DNA of 14,951 nt from Gaiellasilicea sp035645095 (lineage in GTDB: Bacteria > Actinomycetota > Thermoleophilia > Gaiellales > Gaiellaceae). The translations under genes and the position numbers were made by a program. The notes beneath the pieces were generated by a model. That model was not told the origin of the DNA. It worked only from the letters and a program-made list of their open reading frames with translations, and did no database searches. Positions 1 to 6,978 of this stretch are shown here, one piece after another. Location of the stretch: assembly GCA_035645095.1 (NCBI GenBank), contig DASQNG010000150.1:1-14951 (forward strand). Reading direction: 5' to 3'. How positions within the stretch are numbered: the stretch's first letter is position 1; every line of letters begins with the position of its first letter.

Positions 1-53
1 GGGTGCTGCTCTCCATCGGCGCGCGCGGGCACGGGCGCAGCGGGCTGCGCTAG
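1..53 (+). CDS. C-terminal end of an upstream gene (partial), possibly RodA/FtsW-like
   Basis: Frame 3 is open from the window edge to a TAG at 51-53 and encodes 16 residues ending in ARGHGRSGLR. The stretch LLSIGARG followed by a basic tail resembles the end of the last membrane helix and cytoplasmic tail of RodA/FtsW proteins. In actinobacteria such as Streptomyces a rodA-like gene lies a few genes upstream of rne, so the context fits. The identity is inference from 16 residues only. The final G of its stop codon is the first base of the next gene's GTG, so the two are probably translationally coupled. Confidence 0.35.
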   Translation, partial: VLLSIGARGHGRSGLR

Positions 54-835
54 TGGCGTCAGGGCTGCGGCTCGGGACGGCATGGGCGCTCCTGAAGGAG
101 GCGCGCGTCGCAGCGGCCGACGTCCGGCCGCTGCTGGTCACCGGCGTACTCGCCGAGCAGCTGGCGGCGGAGCTCGGCCGCGGCGCCGGTCCCGGGGCCG
201 TGACGACATCGGCCCGCCCCGAGGACGCAGCGGCGCTTGTGCGCGTGCTCGCGGGGGAGGCGACGGAGGAGGACGAGGCGCAGCTTCGGGCTGCCGCCCG
301 GGCCCGAACATCCGCGATCGCGGTGCAGACGAGCGCCGACGCCGGGCCGGATGTCCCGTACGTCCTGGCGACGGACGTCGTCGTGTGCCCGCCGGGCACC
401 GGCTTCCCGGTCGAGGCGATCCTGAAGGCGGTCGCCGACCGCCTGGGCGAGCACGGCACCTCGCTCGCCGCACGGCTGCCGGCGCTGCGAGAGCCGCTCT
501 GCGCCGCGCTGATCGAGTCGTTCTCGCGCAAGAACGGCGTCCTCGGCGTCGCGATCTTCGTTCCCGGCGCCGACCTCCCGGTCCTGACGCGGAACCAGCT
601 GCGCCTCGTGCTCCGGATCGCAGCGGCCTACGGCGTGCACGTGGACGGCTCGCGAGCGGCCGAGGTCGCGGGGACGGTCGCCGCCGGCTTCGCCCTCAGA
701 GGAGTCGCGCGCCAGCTGCTCTCGGCCGTCCCGGTCGCCGGCTGGGCGGTGAAGGGCGCGGTCGCCTACGCCGGCACCCGCGCGATCGGCGAGGCCGCTC
801 AGCGCCACTTCGCGCATGTCGCCGCGGACGCCTGA
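53..835 (+). CDS. DUF697 (YcjF-like) protein
   Basis: This 260-residue protein has a C-terminal half (about residues 160-255) matching the DUF697 pattern. It shows a hydrophobic GVAIFVPGADLPVL segment, then NQLRLVLRIAAAYGV from N181, then two glycine/alanine-rich amphipathic or membrane-associated helices with VPVAGWAVKGAVAYAGTRAIGE. DUF697 proteins are poorly characterised and are often membrane-associated or fused to GTPase domains. No GTPase motifs are visible here. The N-terminal part (1-100) is alanine-rich with no domain I recognise. The GTG start overlaps the upstream stop codon by one base. Its place between a probable cell-wall gene and rne suggests membership of this conserved operon. 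The family assignment is fairly secure; the function is unknown. Confidence 0.8.
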   Translation: MASGLRLGTAWALLKEARVAAADVRPLLVTGVLAEQLAAELGRGAGPGAVTTSARPEDAAALVRVLAGEATEEDEAQLRAAARARTSAIAVQTSADAGPDVPYVLATDVVVCPPGTGFPVEAILKAVADRLGEHGTSLAARLPALREPLCAALIESFSRKNGVLGVAIFVPGADLPVLTRNQLRLVLRIAAAYGVHVDGSRAAEVAGTVAAGFALRGVARQLLSAVPVAGWAVKGAVAYAGTRAIGEAAQRHFAHVAADA

Positions 836-895
836 CGGCTCCGTCCGGTCCGGGTCCTACGCTTCGCAAAACCGATCCCGGAAGGGAGGCGCCAG

Positions 896-1090
896 GTGGT
901 GGGCAAGGAGCACGCGGAGGAGCTGCTGCAGATCGAGGAGGCGGACGCCTGGTTCGAGTACCTCGAGGCGACGCGGGGTCAGTCGGAGACGCGCTACCGC
1001 GAGGTGGAGCCGTGGGCCTGGGCGCGGCTGACGCAGCGACTGCGTGCGGTACGTGCGCGGCGGGCGAGGCTCAGCCCGGCGGCCGCCTAG
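896..1090 (+). CDS. Small hypothetical protein, 64 residues
   Basis: This short protein is acidic and helical at the start (VGKEHAEELLQIEEADAWFEYLEATRG) and becomes strongly basic at the end (RLRAVRARRARLSPAAA). A good Shine-Dalgarno, GGGAGG at 884-889, lies 6 nt before the GTG at 896; a second GTG at 899 is equally possible. The ribosome binding site, the start-to-stop integrity and the aromatic DAWFEY and EPWAWARL patches argue for a real gene. No family is recognised. The basic tail could bind RNA or an acidic partner, and its position just before rne is suggestive, but that is inference only. Confidence 0.6.
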   Translation: MVGKEHAEELLQIEEADAWFEYLEATRGQSETRYREVEPWAWARLTQRLRAVRARRARLSPAAA

Positions 1091-1126
1091 AGAAGCGCGG
1101 CATCGGGGCGCCGCTCCGGTGGCTGC

Positions 1127-1132
1127 TAGCCT
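1127..1132 (+). promoter_or_regulatory. Candidate -10 box for rne
   Basis: TAGCCT within GCTAGCCT lies in the gap between the 64-residue gene and rne. It resembles the GCTA-type -10 elements upstream of rplU, rsfS and the tRNA gene in this window. No convincing -35 is present 15-18 nt upstream. A start near 1139 would give a leader of about 93 nt. Confidence 0.35.
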
Positions 1133-1180
1133 GTCCGTGGGCCATGCCTACGTTTTTCACCCATTCACGCAGCGCGCGAC

Positions 1181-1198
1181 CGGCCGCACGGGCGGCCG
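1181..1198 (+). promoter_or_regulatory. Hairpin in the rne 5' leader
   Basis: CGGCCGC at 1181-1187 and GCGGCCG at 1192-1198 form a perfect 7-bp GC-only stem with an ACGG tetraloop. It lies 33 nt before the rne start. A run of five T residues at 1152-1156, rare in this composition, precedes it. In E. coli the rne 5' UTR carries hairpins through which RNase E represses its own mRNA; a similar role here is inference. Confidence 0.4.
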
Positions 1199-1231
1199 TG
1201 TCCTCGCGCGCGCAGAACTCAGGAGAAGCAT

Positions 1232-4231
1232 TTGTCACCGTGGTTTCGATGGAAGCGCAAGCAGCAGGCGGCGGACCGGCAGGAGCCGGAGACCGCGCCC
1301 GAGGAGCAGGTAACAGAGCAGGTCGAGCAGGAGGCTGAGGCCGACGCGGCGGCTGCCGAGGACGGGGAGCCGACGAAGAAGCGTCGCCGCGGCAGTCGTG
1401 GCGGGCGCGGTCGGAAGAAGAGTGGCGCTGCGGCCGCCGGCGACGGCGCAGCCGTCGACGAGCCGACGCAGGACCGGCCGGAGGCGGCGAAGCGGCCCGA
1501 GCGGGCGACGCGCGAGCGGAAGCCGGCGCGCGACGGCGGCGGCGAGCGGAGCCAGCGACAGGAGCGGCGGGCGAACGACCGGCGGCGGCGCGTGCAGCAG
1601 CGGCGGGCGCCGTTGCCGAAGGCGAAGCGCGAGCTCCTGATCTCGGTCGACGTCGGCGAGCAGCGGGTCGCGATCCTCGAGGACGACCGTGTCGCCGAGG
1701 TGTACCTCGAGCGGCCGGAGCGGCGCTCGATCGCGGGCAACATCTACCTCGGCACCGTCGACAACGTCCTGCCCGGGATGGAGGCGGCGTTCGTCGAGAT
1801 CGGCCTCGACAAGAACGGGTTCCTCTACGTCGACGAGATCGTCGTCCCCGAGCTCGAGGGGAAGCGCCACGGGAAGAAGATCACGGACCTGATCTCGCGC
1901 GGCGAGCAGCTGCTCGTGCAGGCCGTGAAGGACCCGATGAAGACGAAGGGCGCCCGGCTGACGACGGAGATCTCGCTGCCCGGGCGGTTCCTCGTCCTCG
2001 TCCCGCAGGGCGAGGGCCTCGGCGTCTCTCGCCGGCTCGAGGACGCCGAGCGGGCACGCCTCAAGGACATCATCAAGTCGCTCGACCCGAAGGAGGGCGG
2101 CATCATCGTCCGCACCGCCGCCGAGGGCGCGAGCGCGGAGGACATCGAGCGCGACCTCGTCTTCCTGCAGCGGCTGTGGAAGACGATCCAGGCCCAGGCG
2201 AAGGGCGCGGAGGCGCCGGCGCTGGTCTACCAGGAGGCGGAGCTGCCCCTACGGATCGTGCGCGATCTCTTCGCGGGCGACTTCGAGCGGGCGCTGATCG
2301 ACCACGAGCGGACGTACCGCCGGATCGTCGGGTATCTGAAGAAGACGTCGCCGCACATGCTGGACCGCGTCATCCGCTACAAGGAGAAGACGCCGCTCTT
2401 CGAGCAGGCGGGCGTCGAGGCCGAGATCCGGTCGACGCTGAACCGGCGCGTCGATCTCCCCTCCGGCGGCTACCTGATCTTCGACTACGCCGAGGCGTTC
2501 ACCGTCGTCGACGTCAACACCGGGCGCTTCGTCGGCTCGCGCTCGAAGACGTCGGGTGCACGGCTCGAGGACACGATCACGAAGAACAACCTCGAGGCGG
2601 TGAAGGAGGTCGTGCGCCAGCTCCGGCTGCGCGACATCGGCGGCATCATCGTCATCGACTTCATCGACATGGCGAACCCGAAGAACCGCGCCACCGTGGA
2701 GGAGGCCCTCCGGAACGAGCTCGAGCGCGATCGGACGAAGACGTACGTCGTCGAGATCTCGCCGCTCGGGCTCGTGGAGATGACGCGGCAGAACGTCACT
2801 GACGGGCCGCGCGAGATCCTCACGAAGAAGTGCCCGACGTGCGCGGGCGACGGCATCGTCGTGTCCGACACCACGGCTGCGATGGACGTGGAACGGCGCC
2901 TGCGCGTGCTCGCGGCCGGCTCCCGCAGCCAGGCCTTCCGGGTCGAGGTGAACGCCCGCACTGCGTCGTTGCTCGCCGGTCCCGCCGGCGCCAGGCTCCA
3001 GGAGATCGAGGCGCTGACGAAGAAGCGGTTCTTCCTCGTCGGGCGCGACGACGTGCACGGCGACCACGCGGCCGTTCTCGCCGAAGGGAAGCTCGACGAC
3101 CTGCGGCCCGAGGGCGCCCTCGTCGAGGACGCCCAGGTGGAGGTCGCGCTGCGCGAGGTGGACCGGCACGACGCCGCCGCGGCGGTGGGCAAGGTCGACG
3201 GAGTCGACGTCGTCGTCGCGGCGGCGGCGAAGCTCGTCGGCCGCAAGGCGAAGGTCCGCGTCGCCCGCGTCCTCGACGGTGTCGCGTACGCGACGCTGCT
3301 GGACGGGCCGGGCGCGGTCGGCACGGCGATCACCTTCGAGAGCGAGGCCGAGAAGCCGACGCGCGCGCCGTCGCGGGCGAAGAAGGTGCAGGAGCAGCAA
3401 TTGGAGCAGGAGGCGGCCGACGTGGTCGCGGACGCGGCCGTACCTGCTGTCGCTCCGGCCGACGCCGAGCCCGACGTCGACGCCGCTCCCGATGCGGAGG
3501 CCGCTCCGGATGCTGACGCCGCTGCAGAGGTCGCGGCGGAGGGCGACGCCGACGGCGAGGAGCCGAAGAAGAAGAAGACGCGTCGCGGCTCGCGCGGTGG
3601 CCGCAACAGGAAGAAGAAACAGCCGGCCGTCGACGGGGAGGACGTCGACGACGCCGAGGCGGAGTCCGCTCAGGCTGCCGAAGCTGCCGACGAGGAGGCG
3701 GTCGCTCCCGCCGACGCTCCGGCCGCGACCGAGCAGTCCGAGCCGACGCGGCGGCCACGGCAGCCCCGGATCCATGTCCCGACGGCGGACGTCGGCGCGG
3801 ACGGGAAGGCCACGCCGCGGCGTGAGAGCCCGCAGGCCGAGCCGACGGGCGAGGGCGCCGCCGCTGAGCCGGCGGAGCAGCTCGACGCGGGTGGCGTCGC
3901 GGCCGGGGGCGCCGTCGAGGCGACGCCGAAGAAGCGCACGCGCCGCGGCTCCCGTGGCGGGCGCGGACGCAAGAAGCCGGCCGCGGGTGCGGTCGCTGCG
4001 GCCGGCGCCGGCGCCGCTGCGGCAGAGGGCGACACCGCGTTTGAGGAGACGCCGGAGCTCGAGGCCGCGGCCGTGGTCGCGCCGGAGCCCGTTCCGACCC
4101 GGGAGCCCGAGGCGACGTCCGAGCCCGAGCCTGCGCCCGAGCCGTCGCCGGCCACGCCGCCTGCCGACGAGCCGAACGGCGACCGGGACTACGTGCCCAT
4201 GTCGGAGTGGCTCGACGAGATCGAGGCGTAG
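1232..4231 (+). CDS. rne: Ribonuclease E/G with disordered arms and a TRAM-like domain
   Basis: This 999-residue Rne/Rng-family endoribonuclease starts processing and decay of single-stranded AU-rich RNA. Residues 1-130 are a charged, disordered arm. The core begins at RELLISVDVG (about 133), with an S1 domain from about G169 (GNIYLGTVDNVLPGMEAAFVEIG). The DNase-I-like catalytic part has D427 (VVDVNTGRFVG) and D476 (IVIDFIDM), matching the two metal-binding aspartates of E. coli RNase E. The zinc link CPTC is C534/C537. Residues about 631-690 look like a TRAM/OB fold (VGKVDGVDVVV...GRKAKVRVARVLDG). The tail (about 700-999) is Ala/Pro/Glu-rich. A KKRRRGSRGGRGRKK-type motif occurs three times (residues about 48-63, 778-796 and 898-916). 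The TTG start has AGGAG at 1221-1225, 6 nt upstream. The core assignment is secure; the roles of the arms are inferred to be RNA or partner binding. Confidence 0.95.
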   Translation: MSPWFRWKRKQQAADRQEPETAPEEQVTEQVEQEAEADAAAAEDGEPTKKRRRGSRGGRGRKKSGAAAAGDGAAVDEPTQDRPEAAKRPERATRERKPARDGGGERSQRQERRANDRRRRVQQRRAPLPKAKRELLISVDVGEQRVAILEDDRVAEVYLERPERRSIAGNIYLGTVDNVLPGMEAAFVEIGLDKNGFLYVDEIVVPELEGKRHGKKITDLISRGEQLLVQAVKDPMKTKGARLTTEISLPGRFLVLVPQGEGLGVSRRLEDAERARLKDIIKSLDPKEGGIIVRTAAEGASAEDIERDLVFLQRLWKTIQAQAKGAEAPALVYQEAELPLRIVRDLFAGDFERALIDHERTYRRIVGYLKKTSPHMLDRVIRYKEKTPLFEQAGVEAEIRSTLNRRVDLPSGGYLIFDYAEAFTVVDVNTGRFVGSRSKTSGARLEDTITKNNLEAVKEVVRQLRLRDIGGIIVIDFIDMANPKNRATVEEALRNELERDRTKTYVVEISPLGLVEMTRQNVTDGPREILTKKCPTCAGDGIVVSDTTAAMDVERRLRVLAAGSRSQAFRVEVNARTASLLAGPAGARLQEIEALTKKRFFLVGRDDVHGDHAAVLAEGKLDDLRPEGALVEDAQVEVALREVDRHDAAAAVGKVDGVDVVVAAAAKLVGRKAKVRVARVLDGVAYATLLDGPGAVGTAITFESEAEKPTRAPSRAKKVQEQQLEQEAADVVADAAVPAVAPADAEPDVDAAPDAEAAPDADAAAEVAAEGDADGEEPKKKKTRRGSRGGRNRKKKQPAVDGEDVDDAEAESAQAAEAADEEAVAPADAPAATEQSEPTRRPRQPRIHVPTADVGADGKATPRRESPQAEPTGEGAAAEPAEQLDAGGVAAGGAVEATPKKRTRRGSRGGRGRKKPAAGAVAAAGAGAAAAEGDTAFEETPELEAAAVVAPEPVPTREPEATSEPEPAPEPSPATPPADEPNGDRDYVPMSEWLDEIEA

Positions 4232-4253
4232 CGGCCGCTCCGGCGCCGTTCGC

Positions 4254-4259
4254 TACAAT
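4254..4259 (+). promoter_or_regulatory. Candidate -10 box for rplU-rpmA
   Basis: TACAAT (5 of 6 to TATAAT) within CGCTACAATT lies in the 68-bp gap between rne and rplU. No clear -35 is seen at 15-18 nt. A start near 4266 would leave a leader of about 34 nt without an obvious Shine-Dalgarno before the rplU ATG. It would let the ribosomal protein genes be transcribed independently of rne. Confidence 0.45.
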
Positions 4260-4299
4260 TCTCCGGCTCGCGGGCGCCCATGCTCGCGTTCTCTCTGCC

Positions 4300-4890
4300 A
4301 TGAGCACCTACGCGATCATCTCCGTCGGCGGGAAGCAGTACCGCGTCCGTGAGGGCGAGCGGCTGCTCGTCGACCGGTTGCCACACGGCGAGGGCGCGAC
4401 GTTCGAGCCGGCCGTGCTCCTCACGGGCGGCGGGGACGACGGCCCCGACCTGGCGCCGAGCGTCACCGTGACGGCGCGCGTCGTCGCGGACGTCAAGGGC
4501 GACAAGATCCGGATCGGCAAGTACCGGCCGAAGAACGGCTACCGCAAGCACACGGGCTTCCGCGCCAGCCTGTCCCAGATCGAGATCCAGTCGATCGGCG
4601 GCGGCGGCAGACGCAAGGCGAAAGCGGCCGAGCAGCCCGCGCCCGCAGAGCGTGCTACGGCGCCTGCCGCCGAGCGCGCCACGGCGCCTCCCGTGGAGGC
4701 GGAGCCGGCGCGCCCGAAGGGGATGCCCTCGGGGTACGAGGAGTTGACGGTCGTGGAGATCAAGCAGCAGGCGCCCGGTTGGAACCGGCCGATGCTCGAG
4801 GCGGCGCACGAGTTCGAGCAGAGCGGAGCGAAGCGAAAGGGCGCGCTCGCGGCCCTCGAGGCGGCGCTCGCAGAGAAGGAGAACGGGTAG
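4300..4890 (+). CDS. rplU: 50S ribosomal protein bL21 with a long C-terminal extension
   Basis: Residues 1 to about 103 are canonical bL21: YAIISVGGKQYRVREGERLLVDRL, then KGDKIRIGKYRPKNGYRKHTGFR, ending in QIEIQSIGG. bL21 binds 23S rRNA in the large subunit. The protein is 196 residues against about 103 in E. coli. The extra 93 residues comprise an Ala/Pro/Glu linker, including a 24-nt tandem repeat at 4648-4695 encoding ERATAP twice, and a compact helical module (about 145-192). That module has the pattern GYEELTVVEIKQ...EAAHEFEQSGAKRKGALAALEAAL, resembling a short helical module I believe occurs at the ends of various actinobacterial proteins. The ATG at 4300 was chosen because the family begins here; an upstream in-frame ATG at 4207 lies inside rne. 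The gene abuts rpmA directly. Confidence 0.95.
   Translation: MSTYAIISVGGKQYRVREGERLLVDRLPHGEGATFEPAVLLTGGGDDGPDLAPSVTVTARVVADVKGDKIRIGKYRPKNGYRKHTGFRASLSQIEIQSIGGGGRRKAKAAEQPAPAERATAPAAERATAPPVEAEPARPKGMPSGYEELTVVEIKQQAPGWNRPMLEAAHEFEQSGAKRKGALAALEAALAEKENG
4648..4695 (+). repeat. Two-copy 24-nt tandem repeat in the bL21 linker
   Basis: Units 4648-4671 and 4672-4695 are imperfect copies, each starting GAGCG and encoding ERATAP followed by AA or PV. They lie inside the disordered linker of the extended bL21, and the period keeps the frame. They could come from slippage in low-complexity coding DNA. Confidence 0.7.
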
Positions 4891-5160
4891 ATGGCTCACA
4901 AGAAGGGTCTCGGTTCGTCGCGCAACGGGCGCGACTCGGAGTCGAAGCGCCTCGGCGTCAAGATCTTCGGCGGGCAGACGGTGAAGCCCGGCATGATCAT
5001 CGTGCGGCAGCGCGGCACGAAGTTCCGGCCCGGCCCTGGCACGCAGATCGGCCGCGACGACACGATCTTCGCCGTCCGCGAGGGAACCGTCGAGTTCCGC
5101 CGGAGCGGCGAGAAGCGCTTCATCTCAGTGGCCGCGGCCGACGCCGGCACCGACGCCTAG
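4891..5160 (+). CDS. rpmA: 50S ribosomal protein bL27
   Basis: This 89-residue protein begins MAHKKGLGSSRNGRDSESKRLGVKIFGGQ, the strongly conserved bL27 N-terminus that reaches toward the peptidyl transferase centre. The family pattern RQRGTKFRPGPGTQIGRDDTIFA follows. It has the short N-terminus of the E. coli type; the cleavable extension seen in Firmicutes bL27 is absent. The ATG directly follows the rplU stop, and GAAGGAG at 4876-4882 supplies a Shine-Dalgarno, so the pair is co-translated. The C-terminal AAADAGTDA is a variable tail. Confidence 0.97.
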   Translation: MAHKKGLGSSRNGRDSESKRLGVKIFGGQTVKPGMIIVRQRGTKFRPGPGTQIGRDDTIFAVREGTVEFRRSGEKRFISVAAADAGTDA

Positions 5161-5179
5161 CACCAGTCCGTTGCGAGGC

Positions 5180-5185
5180 TAGAGC
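5180..5185 (+). promoter_or_regulatory. Weak candidate -10 box before obgE
   Basis: TAGAGC within GGCTAGAGC ends 6 nt before the obgE GTG at 5192. That spacing would allow a leaderless transcript. The match to consensus is poor at the last base and no -35 is evident. obgE also lacks a clear Shine-Dalgarno, with only GAGG at 5175-5178. Confidence 0.25.
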
Positions 5186-5191
5186 CGCGTC

Positions 5192-6385
5192 GTGTTCCAC
5201 GACCGCGCCAGCATCCACGTGGTCGCCGGGCGCGGTGGCGACGGCGGCCTGAGCTTCCGGCGCGAGAAGCACGTCCCGAAGGGCGGCCCCGACGGGGGCG
5301 ACGGCGGCCGCGGCGGAGACGTCGTCCTCGTGGCGGACCCCGCGCTGCGCGACCTCTCCGCATTCCGCTCGAAGACGGTGTTCAAGGCCGGCCGCGGCGG
5401 GCCGGGCCGCGGTACCAGGAAGCATGGCGCGGACGGCGCGACCATCGAGCTCGCGGTGCCCGTGGGCACGCAGGCCTTCGGGGCCGAGCGGCAGCTGCTC
5501 GCCGACCTTGCGCGCCCGGGCGCCCGGGTCGTGCTCGCCCGCGGCGGCGGCGGCGGACGCGGCAACGCGCGCTTCGCGACACCGACGCGACAGACGCCGC
5601 GCTTCGCCGAGGTCGGAGACTCGCCGGAGGAGGCGGACGTCGAGCTGCGGCTGAAGCTGCTCGCCGACGCCGCGCTCGCCGGGCTGCCGAACGCGGGCAA
5701 GTCTTCGCTCCTGCGCCGGCTCTCGAACGCGCGGCCCAAGGTCGCCGACTACCCGTTCACGACGCTGCAACCGGTGCTCGGAACCGTCGAGTCGTCGGAC
5801 GGCGCGCAGCTGACGGTGGCCGACGTGCCGGGCCTGATCGAGGGTGCGAGCGAAGGAGTCGGCCTCGGCCACGAGTTCCTGGCCCACCTCGAGCGGGCGC
5901 GACTCCTCCTGCACGTGATCGACGCCTCGGAGGGCGACGTCGAGGAGCGCTTCCGCACGATCGACCGGGAGCTCGCGCTCTACGGCGCGGGACTCGACGA
6001 GCGCCCGCAAGCGGTGGTGCTGAACAAGACCGACCTGCTGCCGGAGCCGCCGGCGTACCCGATCGAGGACGAGCGCGTCGTCGCCGTCTTCCGCGTCTCC
6101 GCGGCGACCGGGAGCGGCATCGAGGAGCTGAAGCGCGCCCTCTTCACGCTCGTTCCGCCTGCGCCTGAGCCTGCCGCACCCGACGAGCCGGAGCTGCCCG
6201 ACTTCCTCGAGTACCGCCCGCAGCCGCACGCACGGCGCGCGTACCGGCTCTACCGCACCGACCGTGGCTACCGCATCTCGGGCACGCCGCCGCGCGGGGA
6301 GGAGCTCGAGGCGGTCCTGCAGGCGGCGGGCATCCGGAAGGGCCAGGAGGTCGAGGTGGGGGAGGAGCGGCTCGTGTGGGAGTGA
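5192..6385 (+). CDS. obgE: GTPase ObgE/CgtA
   Basis: This 397-residue GTPase acts in 50S assembly and the stringent and stress response. The glycine-rich Obg domain (about 1-158) starts FHDRASIHVVAGRGGDGGLSF and contains PKGGPDGGDGGRGGDV. The G domain shows G1 GLPNAGKSS (164-172), G3 DVPGLIEGA (211-219) and G4 NKTD (278-281). The end (about 345-397) has an OCT-like pattern: YRLYRTDRGYRISG, GEELEAVLQAAGIRKGQEVEVG and ERLVWE. It is shorter than the C-terminal domain of B. subtilis Obg. The GTG at 5192 is chosen because the Obg domain starts right after it. Adjacency to rplU-rpmA is a classic conserved order. Its 3' end overlaps nadD. Confidence 0.95.
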   Translation: MFHDRASIHVVAGRGGDGGLSFRREKHVPKGGPDGGDGGRGGDVVLVADPALRDLSAFRSKTVFKAGRGGPGRGTRKHGADGATIELAVPVGTQAFGAERQLLADLARPGARVVLARGGGGGRGNARFATPTRQTPRFAEVGDSPEEADVELRLKLLADAALAGLPNAGKSSLLRRLSNARPKVADYPFTTLQPVLGTVESSDGAQLTVADVPGLIEGASEGVGLGHEFLAHLERARLLLHVIDASEGDVEERFRTIDRELALYGAGLDERPQAVVLNKTDLLPEPPAYPIEDERVVAVFRVSAATGSGIEELKRALFTLVPPAPEPAAPDEPELPDFLEYRPQPHARRAYRLYRTDRGYRISGTPPRGEELEAVLQAAGIRKGQEVEVGEERLVWE

Positions 6386-6948
6386 CGTCGTGCGCCATCC
6401 TCGGCGGGCGCTTCGACCCGCCACACGTGGGGCACGTCGGGCTCGCGCGCCGAGCGCTCGAGCGCTTCGAGCTCGTGCGGCTGCTCGTGCTCGTCGCCGC
6501 CGACCCCGGCCACAAAGCCGCCGTCGCACCGCCGCAGGCGCGGCTCGAGTTGGCGCGGCTCGCGTTCGCGGAGGTGCCGGCGGACGTCGAGCTCGACGCC
6601 CATCGCTACACGGTCGACCTGCTCGAGAGCCGGGCGCTCGACGACCCGCTGTTCCTCGTCGGCGCCGACGAGCTCGTCGACTTCCCGACGTGGCGGCGGC
6701 CCGAGCGTGTGCTCGAGATCGCTCGCCTCGGCGTTGCCACCCGGCCCGGCTACCCGCGCGAGCGGCTCGAGGCCGCGCTCGCCCGCGTTCCCGCCCGGGA
6801 GCGGGTGCAGCTGTTCGAGCTGGAGCCACACGACGTGTCCTCCTCCGAGATCAGGGCGCGCGTCGCCGGCGGACAGTCGCTCGACGGCCTCGTCGCGCCG
6901 GCCGTCGCCGCACGCATCGCCGAGCTCGGCCTCTACCGCGCTGGTTGA
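6376..6948 (+). CDS. nadD: Nicotinate-nucleotide adenylyltransferase NadD
   Basis: This enzyme joins ATP and nicotinate mononucleotide to make deamido-NAD. The 190-residue protein has the nucleotidyltransferase motif GGRFDPPHVGH near the start (commonly GGTFDPxHxGH) and SSSEIR near the end (commonly ISSTxIR). Between them are FLVGADELVDFPTWRRPERVLE and the adenylation-fold pattern. The GTG at 6376 lies about 10 nt after GGGAGGAG. A second GTG at 6382 would give a 4-nt GTGA overlap with the obgE stop; both are plausible and change only two residues. Its stop codon at 6946-6948 is embedded in the probable -35 box of rsfS. Confidence 0.93.
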   Translation: MGVTSCAILGGRFDPPHVGHVGLARRALERFELVRLLVLVAADPGHKAAVAPPQARLELARLAFAEVPADVELDAHRYTVDLLESRALDDPLFLVGADELVDFPTWRRPERVLEIARLGVATRPGYPRERLEAALARVPARERVQLFELEPHDVSSSEIRARVAGGQSLDGLVAPAVAARIAELGLYRAG

Positions 6949-6971
6949 CATCCGCCGCGCCGGGCTACACT
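6945..6971 (+). promoter_or_regulatory. Promoter for rsfS
   Basis: A perfect TTGACA (6945-6950) is followed after 15 nt by TACACT (6966-6971) within GGCTACACT. The spacer is two bases shorter than ideal. A transcript starting about 7 nt after the -10 would begin at about 6978-6979, exactly where the conserved RsfS coding sequence begins. The -35 box contains the nadD stop codon. Confidence 0.6.
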
Positions 6972-6978
6972 GGCACCT

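Noticed and set aside
1144..1338. ATG-initiated reading frame in the rne leader overlapping the rne start
   Set aside because: It has no Shine-Dalgarno, its peptide is low-complexity, and it is explained as an out-of-frame shadow of rne.
2249..3775. Long minus-strand ORFs opposite rne
   Set aside because: They are Arg/Leu or Ser/Ala-rich translations expected from GC-skewed codon positions and have no motifs, whereas the plus strand encodes an unmistakable RNase E.
4207..4299. Earlier start for rplU at 4207
   Set aside because: It would add 31 residues not found in bL21 and would start inside the rne coding region; the family starts at ATG 4300.
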